In this document: positions 1-12,480 of the stretch, piece by piece
Numbering within the stretch: position 1 is the first letter of the stretch
Layout of the letters: each line of letters opens with the position of its first letter
Source of the DNA: Pomphorhynchus laevis
Taxonomy: Eukaryota; Acanthocephala; Palaeacanthocephala; Echinorhynchida; Pomphorhynchidae
Direction of reading: 5' to 3'
Assembly: GCA_012934845.2 (NCBI GenBank)
Contig: WNNJ02001180.1
Span: forward strand, 186,001-250,000
Length of the DNA stretch: 64,000 nt
Notes under the pieces: generated by a model
What the model saw: the letters and a program-made list of their open reading frames with translations, nothing else
Told to the model about the DNA's origin: nothing
The model's database searches: none
Made by a program: the position numbers and the translations under genes

Positions 1-39
1 ATCCATTGTATACAGTTTTGTTTCTGTTTGTTGTATTTA

Positions 40-418
40 TAAATTTATTTAATAAATTTAAGATTATTTGGTAAAATGCATTTGAACCATTTGGCATCAA
101 AGGGTGTTTAGCTTAGAATAATTTGAAATGATCCAAAATAGTTTGAAGCTGCATTTTTATCAATCAATAACAAATCTATCGATTTCAAGATCAATAAGAA
201 AATTTAATTTTCACATAATTTAATCTATTGATTAGATTAAGAGGATATTATAAATTATAAATTAATTTAATAAATTTAAGATTATTTGGTAATTTGATAG
301 TTTAAACAAGAATACATTTAAAGTGAGTAAAATGCATTTGAACCATTTGGCATCAAAGCGGTTTTTAGCTTAGAATAATTTGAAATTATCCAAAATAGTT
401 TGAAGCTGCATTTTTATC
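40..418. repeat. Direct duplication of an AT-rich block upstream of MPDU1-like gene
   Basis: Two copies of a roughly 90-150 bp block are seen, about 73-160 and 328-418, each running from AAAATGCATTTGAACC through TTGAAGCTGCATTTTTATC. Copies differ by a few substitutions. Both are also preceded by a shared AAATTTAAGATTATTTGGTA string, with about 45 extra bases in the second copy. No coding potential is seen. It lies directly 5' of the MPDU1-like ATG, so it may include promoter sequence or be a transposon remnant. Confidence 0.75.
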
Positions 419-488
419 GTTGCTTATCAATTTTAGATAATTTAATCTACTGATTAAATTGTGATTAAATTATCGCAGCGTTTAACGG

Positions 489-1301
489 ATGCCCAAAGCA
501 TATGAAAACATATCAGAAACTGCAGCATTCTGTATGCAACAATTCAAAGGCCTTGATTGGATTAGGAGATCATCAATTCTGCCACCAGAATGCATAGAAA
601 AATATTTTATTCAAGGAAATTTTGCGGATATACAGTGTTTCCGTTCAATTCTAAGTCGTGTGTTTGGATATTTGATTATAATTTGTTCCGGCTTCATCAA
701 GTTACCGCAGATTATAACGATATGGGGAGTGAGAAGCGCTGATGGTGTAAGTCTACTCTCTGAACTTTTGATGCTATGCTCAATATTCGGAAATTTAACA
801 TATGGATTTACTCATAATTTACCGTTACCTGCATACGGAGATTCATATTTCCTATTTCTTCACACTGCATTTATAATTCTAATGATAGTGAATTATAGTA
901 ATCTAAAATTTCGTCGAAACATTTCACTGGTGTTCCTCCTGATATCAACCGGACTGTGTGTTTTATTATTTACCAATCTCCTTCCAAAGCTAATTGCTCA
1001 ATTCGTTATAGATACATCAATGGCATGTGCGGCAGTTAGTCGCTTATGGCAAGCCTATGTCAACTGGCGTAATAAGAGCACAGGACAGCTGTCTAGTACA
1101 ACCACAATCCTGATAATATTGACGACGTTCAGCAGAATATTCACATCAATGCAAGATGCTGATAACTATACCACCATAACATTCATTTTAATATGCGTTT
1201 TAAATATCATTCTACTTTATCAATTAGGATACTATTGGAATTACTCTCCTAAAACAACATCGTCAGCGTCGAATGAACAATTTGATAAAAAGTCAGATTA
1301 A
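489..1301 (+). CDS. MPDU1: Mannose-P-dolichol utilization defect 1 (PQ-loop membrane protein)
   Basis: A 270-residue ORF in one uninterrupted exon. It matches the MPDU1 family along its length: an N-terminal block with LPPECIEKYF, the first PQ-loop KLPQIITIWG followed by SADGVSL (about residues 71-90), and a second loop region with GQLSSTTT and SRIFTSMQD, then a final membrane helix ending in YYWN. Several hydrophobic helices (about residues 57-80, 90-105, 120-136, 143-162, 205-222, 228-247) suggest a seven-helix membrane protein. In animals MPDU1 sits in the ER and is needed for use of dolichol-phosphate mannose and glucose in glycan assembly. It is slightly longer than the vertebrate protein of about 247 residues, with extra residues at both ends. 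The first ATG was taken; Met16 is a possible alternative. A single exon is unusual and could mean intron loss or retroposition, but the frame is intact. Confidence 0.88.
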   Translation: MPKAYENISETAAFCMQQFKGLDWIRRSSILPPECIEKYFIQGNFADIQCFRSILSRVFGYLIIICSGFIKLPQIITIWGVRSADGVSLLSELLMLCSIFGNLTYGFTHNLPLPAYGDSYFLFLHTAFIILMIVNYSNLKFRRNISLVFLLISTGLCVLLFTNLLPKLIAQFVIDTSMACAAVSRLWQAYVNWRNKSTGQLSSTTTILIILTTFSRIFTSMQDADNYTTITFILICVLNIILLYQLGYYWNYSPKTTSSASNEQFDKKSD

Positions 1302-3140
1302 TTTGTTTATTCACTTATTTTTGATTTTCGGTTTATGATTCTCGATTATGTAAATTAAATGGAAAACAGATATTCACTAAAATGCATTTTACAATTGTTT
1401 TTCAATAGATTTTATCAAAAAAATACCCTTGAAATTAAAAATAATTCATTTTTAAGCAACTTTAATAATTTAAAAAATTACTTTATAACTCAATTTGTAA
1501 AATAAGTTGTTATTCTTTAAGAGATATTTTACCAAACTATATCCATCAACCCAAATTACAATCCGTTTGGTTTTAATGTCAGCATTTTCATTTCAATTGA
1601 GTTATGAGACCAATTAACACATTAAATGCTTTTGGAATAAGTTTTATTTGGCAAAATATTTTATCAAATAAAGCTAATAAATCACGAAAAGTGTTTGACT
1701 CTACGACACTTTCTGAACATATACGATGTCTGAACACACTAAGACAGTGCGTTTTCTACCGATCGTTCTAATGGCAACAAATAGTTCTGCGTTGTGCTAC
1801 TAACTTATTTTTGAAGAAACAGTAATTTATTGTCTTTACATTCCTGGACATAATTATCGAATTATATCTTTTTGACAAATTATACTAAACTCCTAATTCA
1901 CGAGAACCATAAAAAAGAAACTTTAAACAAACTCAAAATTAAGAAAAAAATATATATCCAGAGATCAACAAAAAAGTCCTCATACTAGCATTTCTAAGAA
2001 TCCCCATAATTGGCAAACACTAAATTAGTGACAAACTGTAAATACCACTATTACCAATTGAACTGTTTACGTTCATTAATGACAGAACCAACACAATCGT
2101 AAAAACGTTTTACTATCACAGGTAAATAGCCCATACAATATGATACTAGTATTTTTATATTTGTAGTAAAATAATCTATTATTAGTATATTGTATACCGA
2201 ATAAATCAAAACGTTATCGCTTAACGTTCTGTAATGGAGTTAACTGTGATCGCTTTTGGTGCAAAACCACTTTACAACATTCTTCTTCGCTAAAAATTGG
2301 TTGGATTATCTTAAGTCGCTTAATTCCAACCATAAAAACAGGAACTTTTTTAGTACGCGTAGATCGTGGCAGTGTTTGTTGAACTACAACCGACGTTATA
2401 TCAGGTTCTTTAAACATGATATAACGTTTGTTATTAGGTTCTTTGAACCTGATATAAGTATATAATTTACTTAATTACGAACGAAACTTCATACCGGTTT
2501 GTTCGAAATGGTGAATACTATATTGACCAGCTAAACTGTTATATTGAATGGAATATTTATCTTTAGATTCCGTTTTTAACATTTATTGAGCTGTTGAACT
2601 GTTATAAAATCTTTTGACATCTCACCTTTACTGTTCTCATCTAATCTGCATATCAAATTGGACTTTAAATGCTTTGGCGTTTCCGTTTATATAGTATAAT
2701 ACCTACACACTACGATCGACTATATGCATTGTGATCATAGTTTGCTATTATTCTCTTGATACCACGCATCGTCAAAACCAAACTGTCGAGTTCTGCATTT
2801 TTATCAAAATATTGCTTACTATTTTCTTGATAATCCTAATTTGTCGATTATGCTTTAGCCGATCTAATAGTGTCGGTAATATCGAAACCATTTTAACATC
2901 TCTGATGGAGTATGAGTATTTTATAAATATTGCGACATGATAACTAAAACTGACGAAGTCGTTTTTGACGTTATCCCACATCATAAGAAACCTAAAAAAA
3001 TTTGGTTTCTTATAAACATACATTTGAGATAAAATAACATACAATCGGAAAAATCATTCATATCGATCTGGAAAATCCAAAGGCTGGAAGTGGAGTGATA
3101 ATACTAAATAAAATCAGTAATTTGAATCAATAAATTTAAA
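1302..3140. other. AT-rich intergenic region with a 12-bp inverted repeat
   Basis: No gene is recognised. Short ORFs on both strands between 2214 and 2465 and between 2731 and 3044 have no recognisable domain. The only clear structure is an inverted repeat, TATATCAGGTTC at 2397-2408 and its complement at 2445-2456, with a nested GGTTCTTTGAACC palindrome. Confidence 0.5.
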
Positions 3141-3164
3141 TCGACTATACACATCGACTATACA

Positions 3165-3240
3165 ACTACTACTTACAAGCTACTACTTACAAGCTACTAC
3201 TTACAAGCTACTACTTACAATACACAACTACTTACAAGCA
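3165..3240 (+). repeat. Tandem CTACTTACAA repeats in the LINE A 5' UTR
   Basis: Five copies of a core ACTACTTACAA, mostly in 14-bp units with AGCT spacers. The complement of the same core recurs in the 5' leader of LINE family C at about 18029-18105, always oriented 5' of ORF1. It is followed at 3289-3300 by GAGCGAAGCGAG, also shared with family C. Confidence 0.8.
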
Positions 3241-3314
3241 AGCCCAACGAACACACAAGCTTAAACACATAATTATTCGATTACAACGAGCGAAGCGAGT
3301 TGACACAACAATCG

Positions 3315-4810
3315 ATGGCAAGAACAAAGAAGACAGAAACGAAAAAATGCTTAGCAAGTCAGCAGATTAACGGTACTCGCAATCAGACTGTACCAAAATT
3401 AGCAAGCCCCTCCTCTGGGTATCAGCAACACGAGGTCTCTTGCAGCAGATCTGGATGCGACATATGGACAGCTGTCAACGTTCCATCCTGTCTGACGAAA
3501 TCGCTACTCTCTAGGGATTTTGTTTGTGGGTTCTGTGCCTCCGAATTGCTCTCCTTGTTGTTCAAGGGCCATTGTGACGAGCAAGTATCAATAAATGCTT
3601 TAAAGAGGAAAGCAGATTCAAACAGTCACAACGATGGGGAAGATCTTAGTATTAACGAACCAGAACGGAGTTCAGAAGCGTTCAGAAAGTCAAGCAGCTT
3701 GTCGTCAGGGATTGATGATGTTTCGGCCACTCCAAAATTATCTGAGATAGGAACCAATAATGCTATTCATGTACTCAATCATTCTCTCACGCAGCAGTCG
3801 AAGTTAGAACTGAGCGATCGATCAATCATACCCTTCAATAACAATTCAACTCAATGCTTCGTTAGGGATGCATTGCATGAGACTAATGTGATGGATTACT
3901 CCTTCAAACAACTTCCTGTTTTGGATTCTATTGTTCATCCCCATATATTGGACTCGAGCAGCGTCGGTCTTGATGTAGATAACAAATGTTTTGCCCTCAA
4001 GCATGCAAATGTTGATTTGTCAACTCCTGTTAACACTTCCTCGGGCAGTGATTGTTCTCAAAACTGTCCTCTAGGTAGCGATTGTACTGAGCGTCCTTGT
4101 GCTTACCCGCAGCAACTGCATCACCGCTGCAGTTTATGTGTTGCTCCTCTAGTAGCCCCGTTTATTGAGAGCGTTAAGGATCTTGCAAAGGCTAGTCAGA
4201 TTATAGTTAGGCCTATAGATAATCTACGACAAATAGTTAGCCTGCAAATAATAAACAACATGCAGTGATTCCTCCAAATCATCGTCGGCCATCGATTACC
4301 CCTGAGACTAATTCTTCATTAGTTCCGTCTGCTAGCCCTAAACAATTTAGCTCTAGACAATTTAACTCCAGAAGAGAGTTAAACGTTATCGTGAGCGGTG
4401 TTGAAGAATCTCTCAGTAACAATCCCCAAAGTAGACTGGATGACGATATTATGCATCTTCGCGCAGTGTTTTCTAAGATTTTTCTCCAGTGCGATGTGGA
4501 TGTTGCGAAGTGTCTTAAAGTTCGAAGAGTTTTTCGTCTAGGCAAGAAACTTTCAGATAGACCTAGACTTCTAAAAGTTGTTCTAGACTCAAAAGATCAT
4601 GTTGACTTTCTACTCAAGCATGCATTTAGATTATCGCGCTCTGATTTTCATATACTCCGTGATTTATCTCCTGCAGATCGTTTGAGAAGACACGAGGCTT
4701 TCAACGAGCTGCATCGACGGCTGGAAAGTGGTGAGGGTAACTTATGTGTACGGAATTTTCGGGTGGTCAAGTGGCGTCCGACTGTCCGGTGGCATCCCTT
4801 ACTCCTGTAG
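3315..4810 (+). pseudogene. LINE A ORF1-type protein with Cys4 motif, frameshifted
   Basis: The first ATG in frame is at 3315. The N-terminal part contains C-x4-C-x2-W-x19-C-x2-C (the CSRSGC to CGFC block, residues about 43-74 from this Met), a zinc-ribbon or PHD-like half domain with the same spacing as in families B and C. A stretch rich in Ser and Asn follows. The frame closes at 4268 and continues in another frame from about 4265 to 4810, encoding a segment with FRLGKK, RPRLLKVV and ILRDLSPADR, which is the C-terminal nucleic-acid-binding-like region also found in B, C and D. In family B the two parts are one frame, so the break at 4265 looks like a frameshift rather than a gene boundary. 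Role inferred: RNA binding in the retrotransposition particle. Confidence 0.75.
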
Positions 4811-7720
4811 AGTCAGACCTCTTTAGTAGTGATGGTTCGTGTGTAGGAAAACTAGTAAACTTCGATAGTGTCACCGAGCGTGTCAAATTTTCCCATTATA
4901 CGAACATTTTTGTCGGTTATTCAAATGTTCGTAGTCTCCTGGCTCAGTTCTCGGAAATTAAATTCATAGTTACTTCGAAACGTTTTGATGTATTTTGTAT
5001 AACCGAAACATGGCTACATTCTGACATTTCGGATGACTGTGTTGCCATCCCTAACTATTTTGTAATACGTTCGGATCGCTCATGTGGTAAACGTGGAGGT
5101 GGGGTAGCCGCCTATGTGCGAAATAGTCTCCTGGTATCGAATATCTCGGCTTTTCGCGACGATATTGGTTATTCCTTTGAAGGTCTTGCTTTTACACTGG
5201 GAAATGGTCAACGATCCCGATTCTGCGTCCTTTACCGTTCTCCGTCCTATGAATTAAGATTAGACTCTCTTAAATCACATTTGCTGAGTTTATCTTCGTA
5301 TCCTCTGATTTTGCTCCTGGGAGACTTCAATATCCCCCAAATAGACTGGAAAAATAGTCATTCATGACCAATTCACGGAATTGGGAAAGTACTGAGTGAC
5401 TTTCTGTTACTCGAGATGCTACTAGTTCAACATATTAAAGAACCTACTTGTGTGACAGGAACGCCTTCTATACTCGATTTGGTCTTTACTAAGTGTTTGG
5501 GTGACGTTTCAGGTGTTCGTTATGACGCACCAATTGGCAATAGCGATCACTGTGTACTCTCTATGCGGCTGTCGCTGTTCAACAGAGCCTCACAAAACTC
5601 TAATTTTAAAAAACGTTGTTGGGTAGGTGTTGATGCTAATCAACTAGCTGCAAGCTTCCCAAAAAATATCTGTGATAGTCTTCGTATCCACTTCGGTTTG
5701 GAGGTTCCTGTAGTCTTTGATCTGCTCCATGATGAATTGATGCGAATTTCTGATATCTTTGCTCCGCTACGTGCCTGCAAGTTCAAGCATGGACATCCTC
5801 CTTGGTTCGACAGAGAGCTTCTTGATGCTATAAGATCCCGCAACAAATTGTGGCGCGAATTTAGGCGTTCTTCTGCTTCAAAACGTGCCTACATCGACTC
5901 TCGGAACTTATGCAATCGGCTAAAATTTCAGAAACGCTATTCGTACGAAGATAGTATCGCCAGGGATGCATCTTTGAATCCTAGGAGGTTTTGGTCTTAT
6001 GTAAGAAACAACAGAACACTTGTCGCCACAATTAGCTCAATCCAAACGCCAACTGAAACTTTGACCGATCCGTCTCTAATCGCCCAACATTTAGCTGATG
6101 GCTTCTTGGTACAGGCTTTGACCTCTAACAAACTGCATGACTTTAGTTGGAAGTATGTTCCGGTTGCTCATCGGTGTTGTGTTCGTCCACTCAGAGTGGA
6201 TGAGGTGTTGAACGAGGTTATGAAGCTCGATTCGTTTACATCTCCGGGACCAGACAATATCGCCCCCTTCCTCGTCAAATCCCTAGCGAACGAACTGAGC
6301 AATGATTTAACTATGTTTTTCAGATACAGCTTAGACACATCTTGGATTCCTGACAGTTGGAAGTGTGCAATTGTGGTGCCTATTCCCAAAAAGCATCCTG
6401 CTAGCTTTTGCGCAGACTTTCGGCCCATTAGCTTAACTAGCGTATTCTGCAAACTTTTAGAAAGAATCATTGCTAGTAGAATCAGGGATCATTTGGATCG
6501 TAATCACATATTGGTTGAATCTCAACATGGTTTCAGGATCGGACGTTCATGCCTTACTAACCTACTAACTGCGCGTGAAAAATGGGCTGATGCCCTGGGG
6601 GCTGGGTTTCAGGTTCATACAGTATTCCTTGATTTTTCGAAAGCTTTTGATAGTGTACCACACGACGGCATAGTGTCTTTACTGTATCACTATGGACTTC
6701 ATTCATATATTTGTGAGTGGGTCAGGGAATTTCTATCGAATAGGTCTTTCCGAGTTTGTGTGGGGGGGCGTGTTTTCTTATTCGGTAAATATTAATTCTG
6801 GCGTACCGCAGGGATCAGTCCTTGGCCCACTGCTCTTTATAATCTTCATTAATGATCTGCTACTCCGCTTATCATGCTCTCATCTAGCGTTTGCAGACGA
6901 TCTAAAGATTTGGTCGATCATTAGAAGTCCTGCTGATCGAGTATCGTTACAAAATGATCTAAACTCCCTGATCAAGTGGTGCGATTCTACCGGACTACGG
7001 TTGAATGTTGATAAATGTGTCTTCATGCAACTAGGTCGCCCTATTGAAACTCTAAGGTACTTTATTGGAGATATGGTCTTAAAGGAAGTGTCTCATCATA
7101 AGGATTTAGGGATTATTGTTCATAGATCCTTGAAAACAAAGTTGAACACCGACTTCTTTCTAGGTAAAGCTACTAGGGCGTTATATTGTATTAAAAATGC
7201 ATTCCTCAGGTTAAGCTGTCAGATGTTCAAGAGGTAATTCATCTCCATCGTCAGGCCACACTTGGAGTACTGCATTCAGGCTTGTTTCCCTGTCACTAAG
7301 CAAGAACTATTAGACCTTGAGTCTATTCTTAGGCGCGGATCGAGGCTCTGTATTGGCTTAAGTGGTATTGACTATTATGTACGTCTAAGTCGTATTGGGA
7401 TGTTGTCGGTACGTGAGAGGTTCATATCCTTGGAAATGCTATGTATATGGCATATGTCGAATGATGTGGTAGGTTATCCCACCGATGTAATCACTAGGCG
7501 GGTAGATCAGTTGCGGGGACATAGCAGAGTCTTGTATAAATTTAGATTTGGCAGATTACCAAAAGTGTATAGACTCTCAAGAAGAGGAATTAACATGTGG
7601 AATTCGTTGCCTGAGGAAGTCGTTGCAGCCCCCAGTTTGAGAACGTTTAAATCACGATGCTACAAATGGATACATGAACAATGCCGCCATTCAACACTAC
7701 CACTGGAATACCCTAATTAG
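4744..7720 (+). pseudogene. LINE A endonuclease and reverse transcriptase, broken
   Basis: Endonuclease blocks seen in 4744-5367 are YSNVRSLL, ITETWLHS, RGGGVAAYV and LLGDFNIPQIDW, typical of APE-type LINE endonucleases. An in-frame TGA ends this at 5367 and the same frame resumes at 5416 with SDHCVLS, followed by the RT fingers (ADFRPISL, LERIIASRI, QHGFRIGRS) and motif A (FLDFSKAFDSVPHDG). A frameshift near 6780 moves reading to the frame with GVPQGSVLGPLLF and motif C FADDLKIW. A TAA at 7235-7237 interrupts it, then VRPHLEYCIQAC and NSLPEEVVAA mark the usual CR1-like C-terminus. The catalytic residues are present but no continuous protein can be made. The nearest relatives by eye are CR1/Jockey-group elements. 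Confidence 0.85.
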
Positions 7721-7810
7721 CTACGTTGACTGACCATTTGCTTTTGTTTTATTTTTTTTGGACTCTGCCTGAATAGCCTTTTGGCTTTGGTATGTATTGG
7801 AATAATAATA

Positions 7811-8347
7811 ATTTCTTGGAGAGAAAAGCTCAGTTAGTCCATTTGACGGGCAAATATTTTGCGCCGTACGCAAATCGTTAAATTCACATTAGTAGTTTAT
7901 ATCTTGAACATCTAAGAGTACTTTATAAGACGCATTTGACAACTATATAATATTTATCATTGCTCTGCATGCAAAACCAACGAGCACTCTTGTCCATAGA
8001 TTTGATGGGATTGGCAAATTATGCGATTGGTGATTTGGTTCACTGTTGCTAAGTCTTTGACAATATTCACGCTGTTGCACTTAACTCTCGACGTGGGGGT
8101 AAATTTTAGGTCACCAAACATAATAGTGAGATAAAGTCTTCATTGATACTATCCCTTGATATCCCACTTGTAAAATTCTCAACAATTTTTTCGATATATA
8201 AATTAAATCATTACTCTAGCTCCAAGTAGAACAATGTCGCCTTCGGTTGATAATTCATCTCGCCGAATGCTGTATAATGAATGTTTTATCTATTTTATAA
8301 GGCTAACTCGTCTTTAAATAAAACCAAATTTTACTTGAAATTTGATC
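7811..8347. other. Spacer between LINE A and LINE B
   Basis: No intact gene. A weak minus-strand match to the endonuclease-RT linker (SARWF-like string near 7990) hints at another eroded LINE piece, but I cannot support it firmly. Confidence 0.35.
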
Positions 8348-8565
8348 TTATTATTATTAATGTTTCAACAGCACATAAAAGCATGGCTTAATTGGCTGGT
8401 TCACTGCAGAAAAAAGAAAATATAATAAAAGTATCACAAATACGGAAAAGCAGCTTTCCCCATGGCATTCTCCATCCGTAATTTCTTTTTGAATTCGTTG
8501 ATATTGCTACTGCACACTGTTGACTCTCCAAGCCTATTCCACAGAGATACAACTCGCCGATCAAA

Positions 8566-10769
8566 TTAGACAGCTCGTGATTTTCTTATCCTTTCACGTC
8601 GCAGGGTTAAACCATGGCCTCGGAGGATATTGGATGAGCGCAAATGAAGACAATCTCGAAGTGGATGATCCAAATCATTAAGAATTTGCCAGACCATACT
8701 CATATCGATGTACCGGCGGGTCCACGTGACAGTCTCAAGTCTAAGTGCTTTTAATCGATCAGGGTACGACAAAAATTTCAGTTGCGGTGCTAGCTTGGTA
8801 GCTCTATGAAGTACCCTCTCTGAACTAATATGTTCTTTTGAATTTTGGGGATACACACACGGCGCAGCATATAGAAGACGGCGCAGCATATAGAAGACGG
8901 CTCAACACATGAGCAAAGATTAGCGGACGTAGGGCAAATTGATTAAGTGCAATGAAAGTGCGTCGAAGTTGACCGATTATCCCCAACGCATTTGAACAAG
9001 CATGTTCAGTATGTGTGACGGTACTCAAATCACTGTTTATCCACACTCCCAAGTCCTTATATTTGTTCACTCGTTCTATATCACTGCTTTGAAAGCTATA
9101 ATTAACTAAAGATTGAGCATTTCCGCCACGAACACGTAAATGTTTGCATTTTGATATATTTACAATCAACCTATTGAGCAGAGCCCAATTTTCGACTTCA
9201 TCGATATCCCGTTGCAGTTTGACTATATCATTGGGTGAACGAATTGCCCGCCAGATTTTCAAATCGTCTGCATATAAAAGCATCCGAGAATCAATAAATT
9301 CCGGGATATCGTTGATGTAGACACTAAATAACAATGGACCCAATACTGAACCTTGAGGCACCCCTATATTACATGGCCGCGAAGAAGAGTAAAAATTATC
9401 TACATGCACACAATAACTACGATTGCTTAAAAACGATTCAATCCATCTAACAAGCAAGAATGGAATGCCACTTTTCTCTAGTTTATTTAGGAGGAGTCTA
9501 TGGTCTACTCTGTCAAATGCCTTAGAGAAATCGAAGAATATGATGTCAGTAGCAATTGATACGGCTTTATTAGCTGACCAATCAAGATGGGCAGCGAGTA
9601 GATTAGTAACTGTCGAATAACCCTTACAGAAACCATGTTGCTCAGAAGCTATTACATTATTCTCACTATAAAACTTGACCATATAACCATGTATAATTCG
9701 CTCTAACATTCTACAACATAAGCAAGTAATACTTACTGGTCTGTAATTGTCTACTGCAGATCTATCACCCTTTTTGAAGATGGGGTGAATGATCGATTGT
9801 TTCCACTCTTTTGGAAGAGTCGTATCAATAATAGATTGTCGAAATATGTTACAAAGTGGTGTATATATTGAGTCTGCTATTCGACGAAGATATATCGAAG
9901 GTAACAAATCAGCACCTTTGGAGTTTGTCTCTTTAAGACGATGCAGTTCAGCTAAAACTTTCTCGGGAGTTATCAAATTAGCTATGTCTAAACTAGGATA
10001 TGAAACACTAGCACCTCTTATCGTTTCACTGTTCTGGATAGGTTCAGAATACTCGTTTGTAGTCTCTTTGTACAAGTAAAAATGCCTTGAGAACATCTCA
10101 GCAAGGTCGTCTTCAATAACGCTATCAAAATATTGGCCAATTGTTTTATTAGCGTTCCTACTACTATTCACATATAGAAAGAGAGCTTTGGGATCATGTC
10201 TACAACTATGAGCTAGACCATTTTCAAAGCATTTGAAAATGACCCACCCTTAAAGCATTTGAAACTGGAGTCACGAGCCTTCATTGCAGTAGCCAGCTCA
10301 GTATGAAACCAACGAGCGCTTTTCTGACTAGTCTTAGACTTCAAAGGTGAGAATTTTACCATTAGAGAATAAAGCGTCATGCGAAAATGATCCCAGGCCT
10401 CGTCAACTCCGACAACAGCCGGATCAGCCCAACTTACTCTATGCAGCTTTGATGTAATAACATCATAGTTCGCCCGAAAGACATTAATCTGACGATTGTA
10501 CCGAGCACGATGAAACACCCCATTTGTATATTTAGCAAAACTTTAACTACACAGTGATCAGACAAACTAACAGGAGAATCATATTGGATACTACTGATTA
10601 ATTGACTGTTTGTCGATAGGCAAAGATCAAGAAGGGAAGAACTACAACTCGAAAAGCGAGTATGTACATCAACAAATTGAGCAAGACTACAAAAAGTAAA
10701 ACACTCCACACAAGATTCACTATCACAAGTAGGAAGAACCGTATTCGAAGTCCATTCAACATCTGGCAT
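8566..10769 (-). pseudogene. LINE B endonuclease end and reverse transcriptase, frameshifted
   Basis: Reading passes through three frames: 10769-10434 (MPDVEWTSN, SDHCVVKV), 10518-10213 (SARWFHTELA), and the main RT frame 10171-8825 with the finger motifs VDNYRPVSIT and ASEQHGFCKGYS, motif A IIFFDFSKAFDRVDH, GVPQGSVLGPLLFS and motif C LLYADDLKIWRA. A tandem duplication of about 20 bp (GGCGCAGCATATAGAAGAC, near 8864-8898) shifts the last part into the frame 8889-8566, which encodes LLYAAPCVYP and ATKLAPQLK. The sister copy has this segment once. The RT motifs are intact, the protein is not. Confidence 0.85.
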
Positions 10770-10771
10770 AT

Positions 10772-12415
10772 TCAGATCCCAATTATCACAGTATCACAAT
10801 CTCCTCGCGTATACAACTCTATCTCTTTAATGAGTTTCTTAGATATTGCCTTAGGAGCACGATACACAAGACCCAGTATGATGGGTGAGCTGTTATCAAA
10901 CTTCACCTGACACCACAAACTCTCAACTCTATCAATAGACGACTTACTCAAAACACGCACCTTAACTTCGTCTCTAATAAAAGGAGCTACGCCACCACCC
11001 CTACCCCCTATCCGATCACTACGGAACAAAGAATAGTCTGGGATGGATACCTCAGCATCGGATACATCACAATTAAGCCAAGATTCTGTAATACCAACTA
11101 TAATTGGATTAACATACTTGATCTTAAACTTTAGCTCATCGACTTTCTGTAACAAGCTCCGAACATTACAATAAAATATACTATGACTTTTATTCACACC
11201 AGTGCGAGTAGTAATATCATCTCTAGCAATCTGACACACTTCAGATCCCAAATCAGCTAGGCACTCATATGCTATAAGACCTTGCCAAAACCCTTCACAT
11301 TGACGAGAGGCGATACATCTAGTGGAGACCAACTGATTCAAATGTGTCGCCTCACTACTTGAAAATTTTGCACACAGATTACTCTCACCAAGTGCAACAC
11401 GAGATGCGAGTTCTTTCTTAGCTTGAGACAATTTCTCCCTTTGAAGAGCGTCAAGATCTTTCAAGAGACTAACATGGGATCCTTTTAAACGATATGAATT
11501 CCGAAGAATTAACTCAGCATGTGACTGCTCTCTAAATACGGCCTTGAGTAAACGCGGCCTATTACTAAGTGTATCACGCTTACCCAGTCGAAATAATGCA
11601 ACGAGTTTAACACGTTTGACAATATCCACATTGCAAGAACCAAGTACCTGCGTCAATATAAATCTCACACTCTGGACGTCCTCGTTAAGACGTACTTGTG
11701 CGTTCTCAAATAAAGATTCTCTTACATTGGCCAGAATAACAGATCTACATCGATCAGCGGTGTGTTTCCTATTATTACCAATTTGCAATTCGAGACTGTC
11801 ACGTGACACTGCGGATAGTGTATGTTGACTTATCGTTGACGCTTGTTCCTTCTTTTTGACAGTCCCATTATCAGACATATGACCATGATTCAAAACCTGA
11901 CAATATGTATTTTCATCATTAGTAACATCAGGTAAATGCACTGGAACATCCATGGCTACAGTCTCACCCTCTACAGTTAAATCTATATTCATTGGATTAT
12001 TTGCAAGACTTGAGGAGGGATATATAGAGTTAAGACTTGAGGAGGGATATATAGAGTTAGAATAGCTTCCATCACTATGACTGGAATTTTCAACATTCTT
12101 AGTAGATTTGGAAATAAGAACTTCCTTACTTTGACCGGCACTTATGCTTTTTGGAATTGGTGGAGCTGATATGGGTCCAAGAGAATTACAACTCGACTGA
12201 CCGACAACCAAGGGGGTAGATTCCGTCTTCAAATCATTTATCAAAGATGCGCAGCAGTACCCGCAGTAGAAAGATGCATTAGACAGAGCTGTTTTCTTTT
12301 CCCCGGGAACTGAAACACTTGTCCACACATGACAATCTTCACTTGAACACCGAACCTGATAATCCACGAACTTGGCAGCATCACCTCGCTTTGTAGTCTT
12401 CCTCTGTTTGACCAT
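10772..12415 (-). pseudogene. LINE B fused ORF1-endonuclease protein, cut short by a frameshift
   Basis: A 547-residue frame starting at an ATG (complement of 12413-12415). Residues 23-54 hold C-x4-C-x2-W-x19-C-x2-C. Around residues 125-145 a 27-bp in-frame tandem duplication (about 12004-12058) doubles NSIYPSSSL. Residues about 225-345 form the ORF1 C-terminal block (VALFRLGKR, RPRLLKAVF, LLKDLDALQ). The APE endonuclease follows directly from about residue 405: FYCNVRSLL, ITESWLN, GGRGGGVAPF. The frame ends at VIIGI followed by a stop. One extra G there would restore the expected GDLNMPDVEW, so a 1-nt deletion is inferred. ORF1 and ORF2 functions in one polypeptide is noteworthy among CR1-like elements. 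Confidence 0.8.
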
Positions 12416-12480
12416 TATATGTATGTATATTCAGACTTTATCAGAGTAAAGTCTCTCGTGTAGATTTCAATAAAGATTGT

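Larger units (their letters stand above)
3141..7810 (+). mobile_element. LINE family A, CR1/Jockey-like, nearly full length but dead
   Basis: A plus-strand non-LTR retrotransposon with a 5' UTR of short tandem repeats, an ORF1 with a Cys4 motif, an APE-type endonuclease, a reverse transcriptase, and a 3' end with an AGCC-TTTT-GGCT hairpin followed by TGTATTGG and an AATAAT tail. Reading frames are broken by at least three frameshifts and two in-frame stops. A degenerate 3' copy of the same family lies inverted at about 50560-51000. The left boundary is approximate. Confidence 0.85.
8348..12480 (-). mobile_element. LINE family B, near full-length, minus strand
   Basis: A minus-strand CR1/Jockey-like LINE. 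The 5' leader is about 12416-12480 (boundary uncertain), ORF1 and endonuclease are fused in one frame, the RT follows, and the 3' end carries TGCTGTTGAAAC followed by an ATT/AAT microsatellite tail at 8348-8370. The inverted sister copy B' at 19317-22394 matches it closely from the middle of ORF1 onward, including the same disabling frameshifts. Confidence 0.9.

Noticed and set aside
2214-3044. Short ORFs on both strands
   Set aside because: No recognisable domain, no start context and ORF lengths expected by chance.
3141-3240. CRISPR-like short repeats
   Set aside because: Units are directly tandem with no unique spacers, in a eukaryotic LINE leader.
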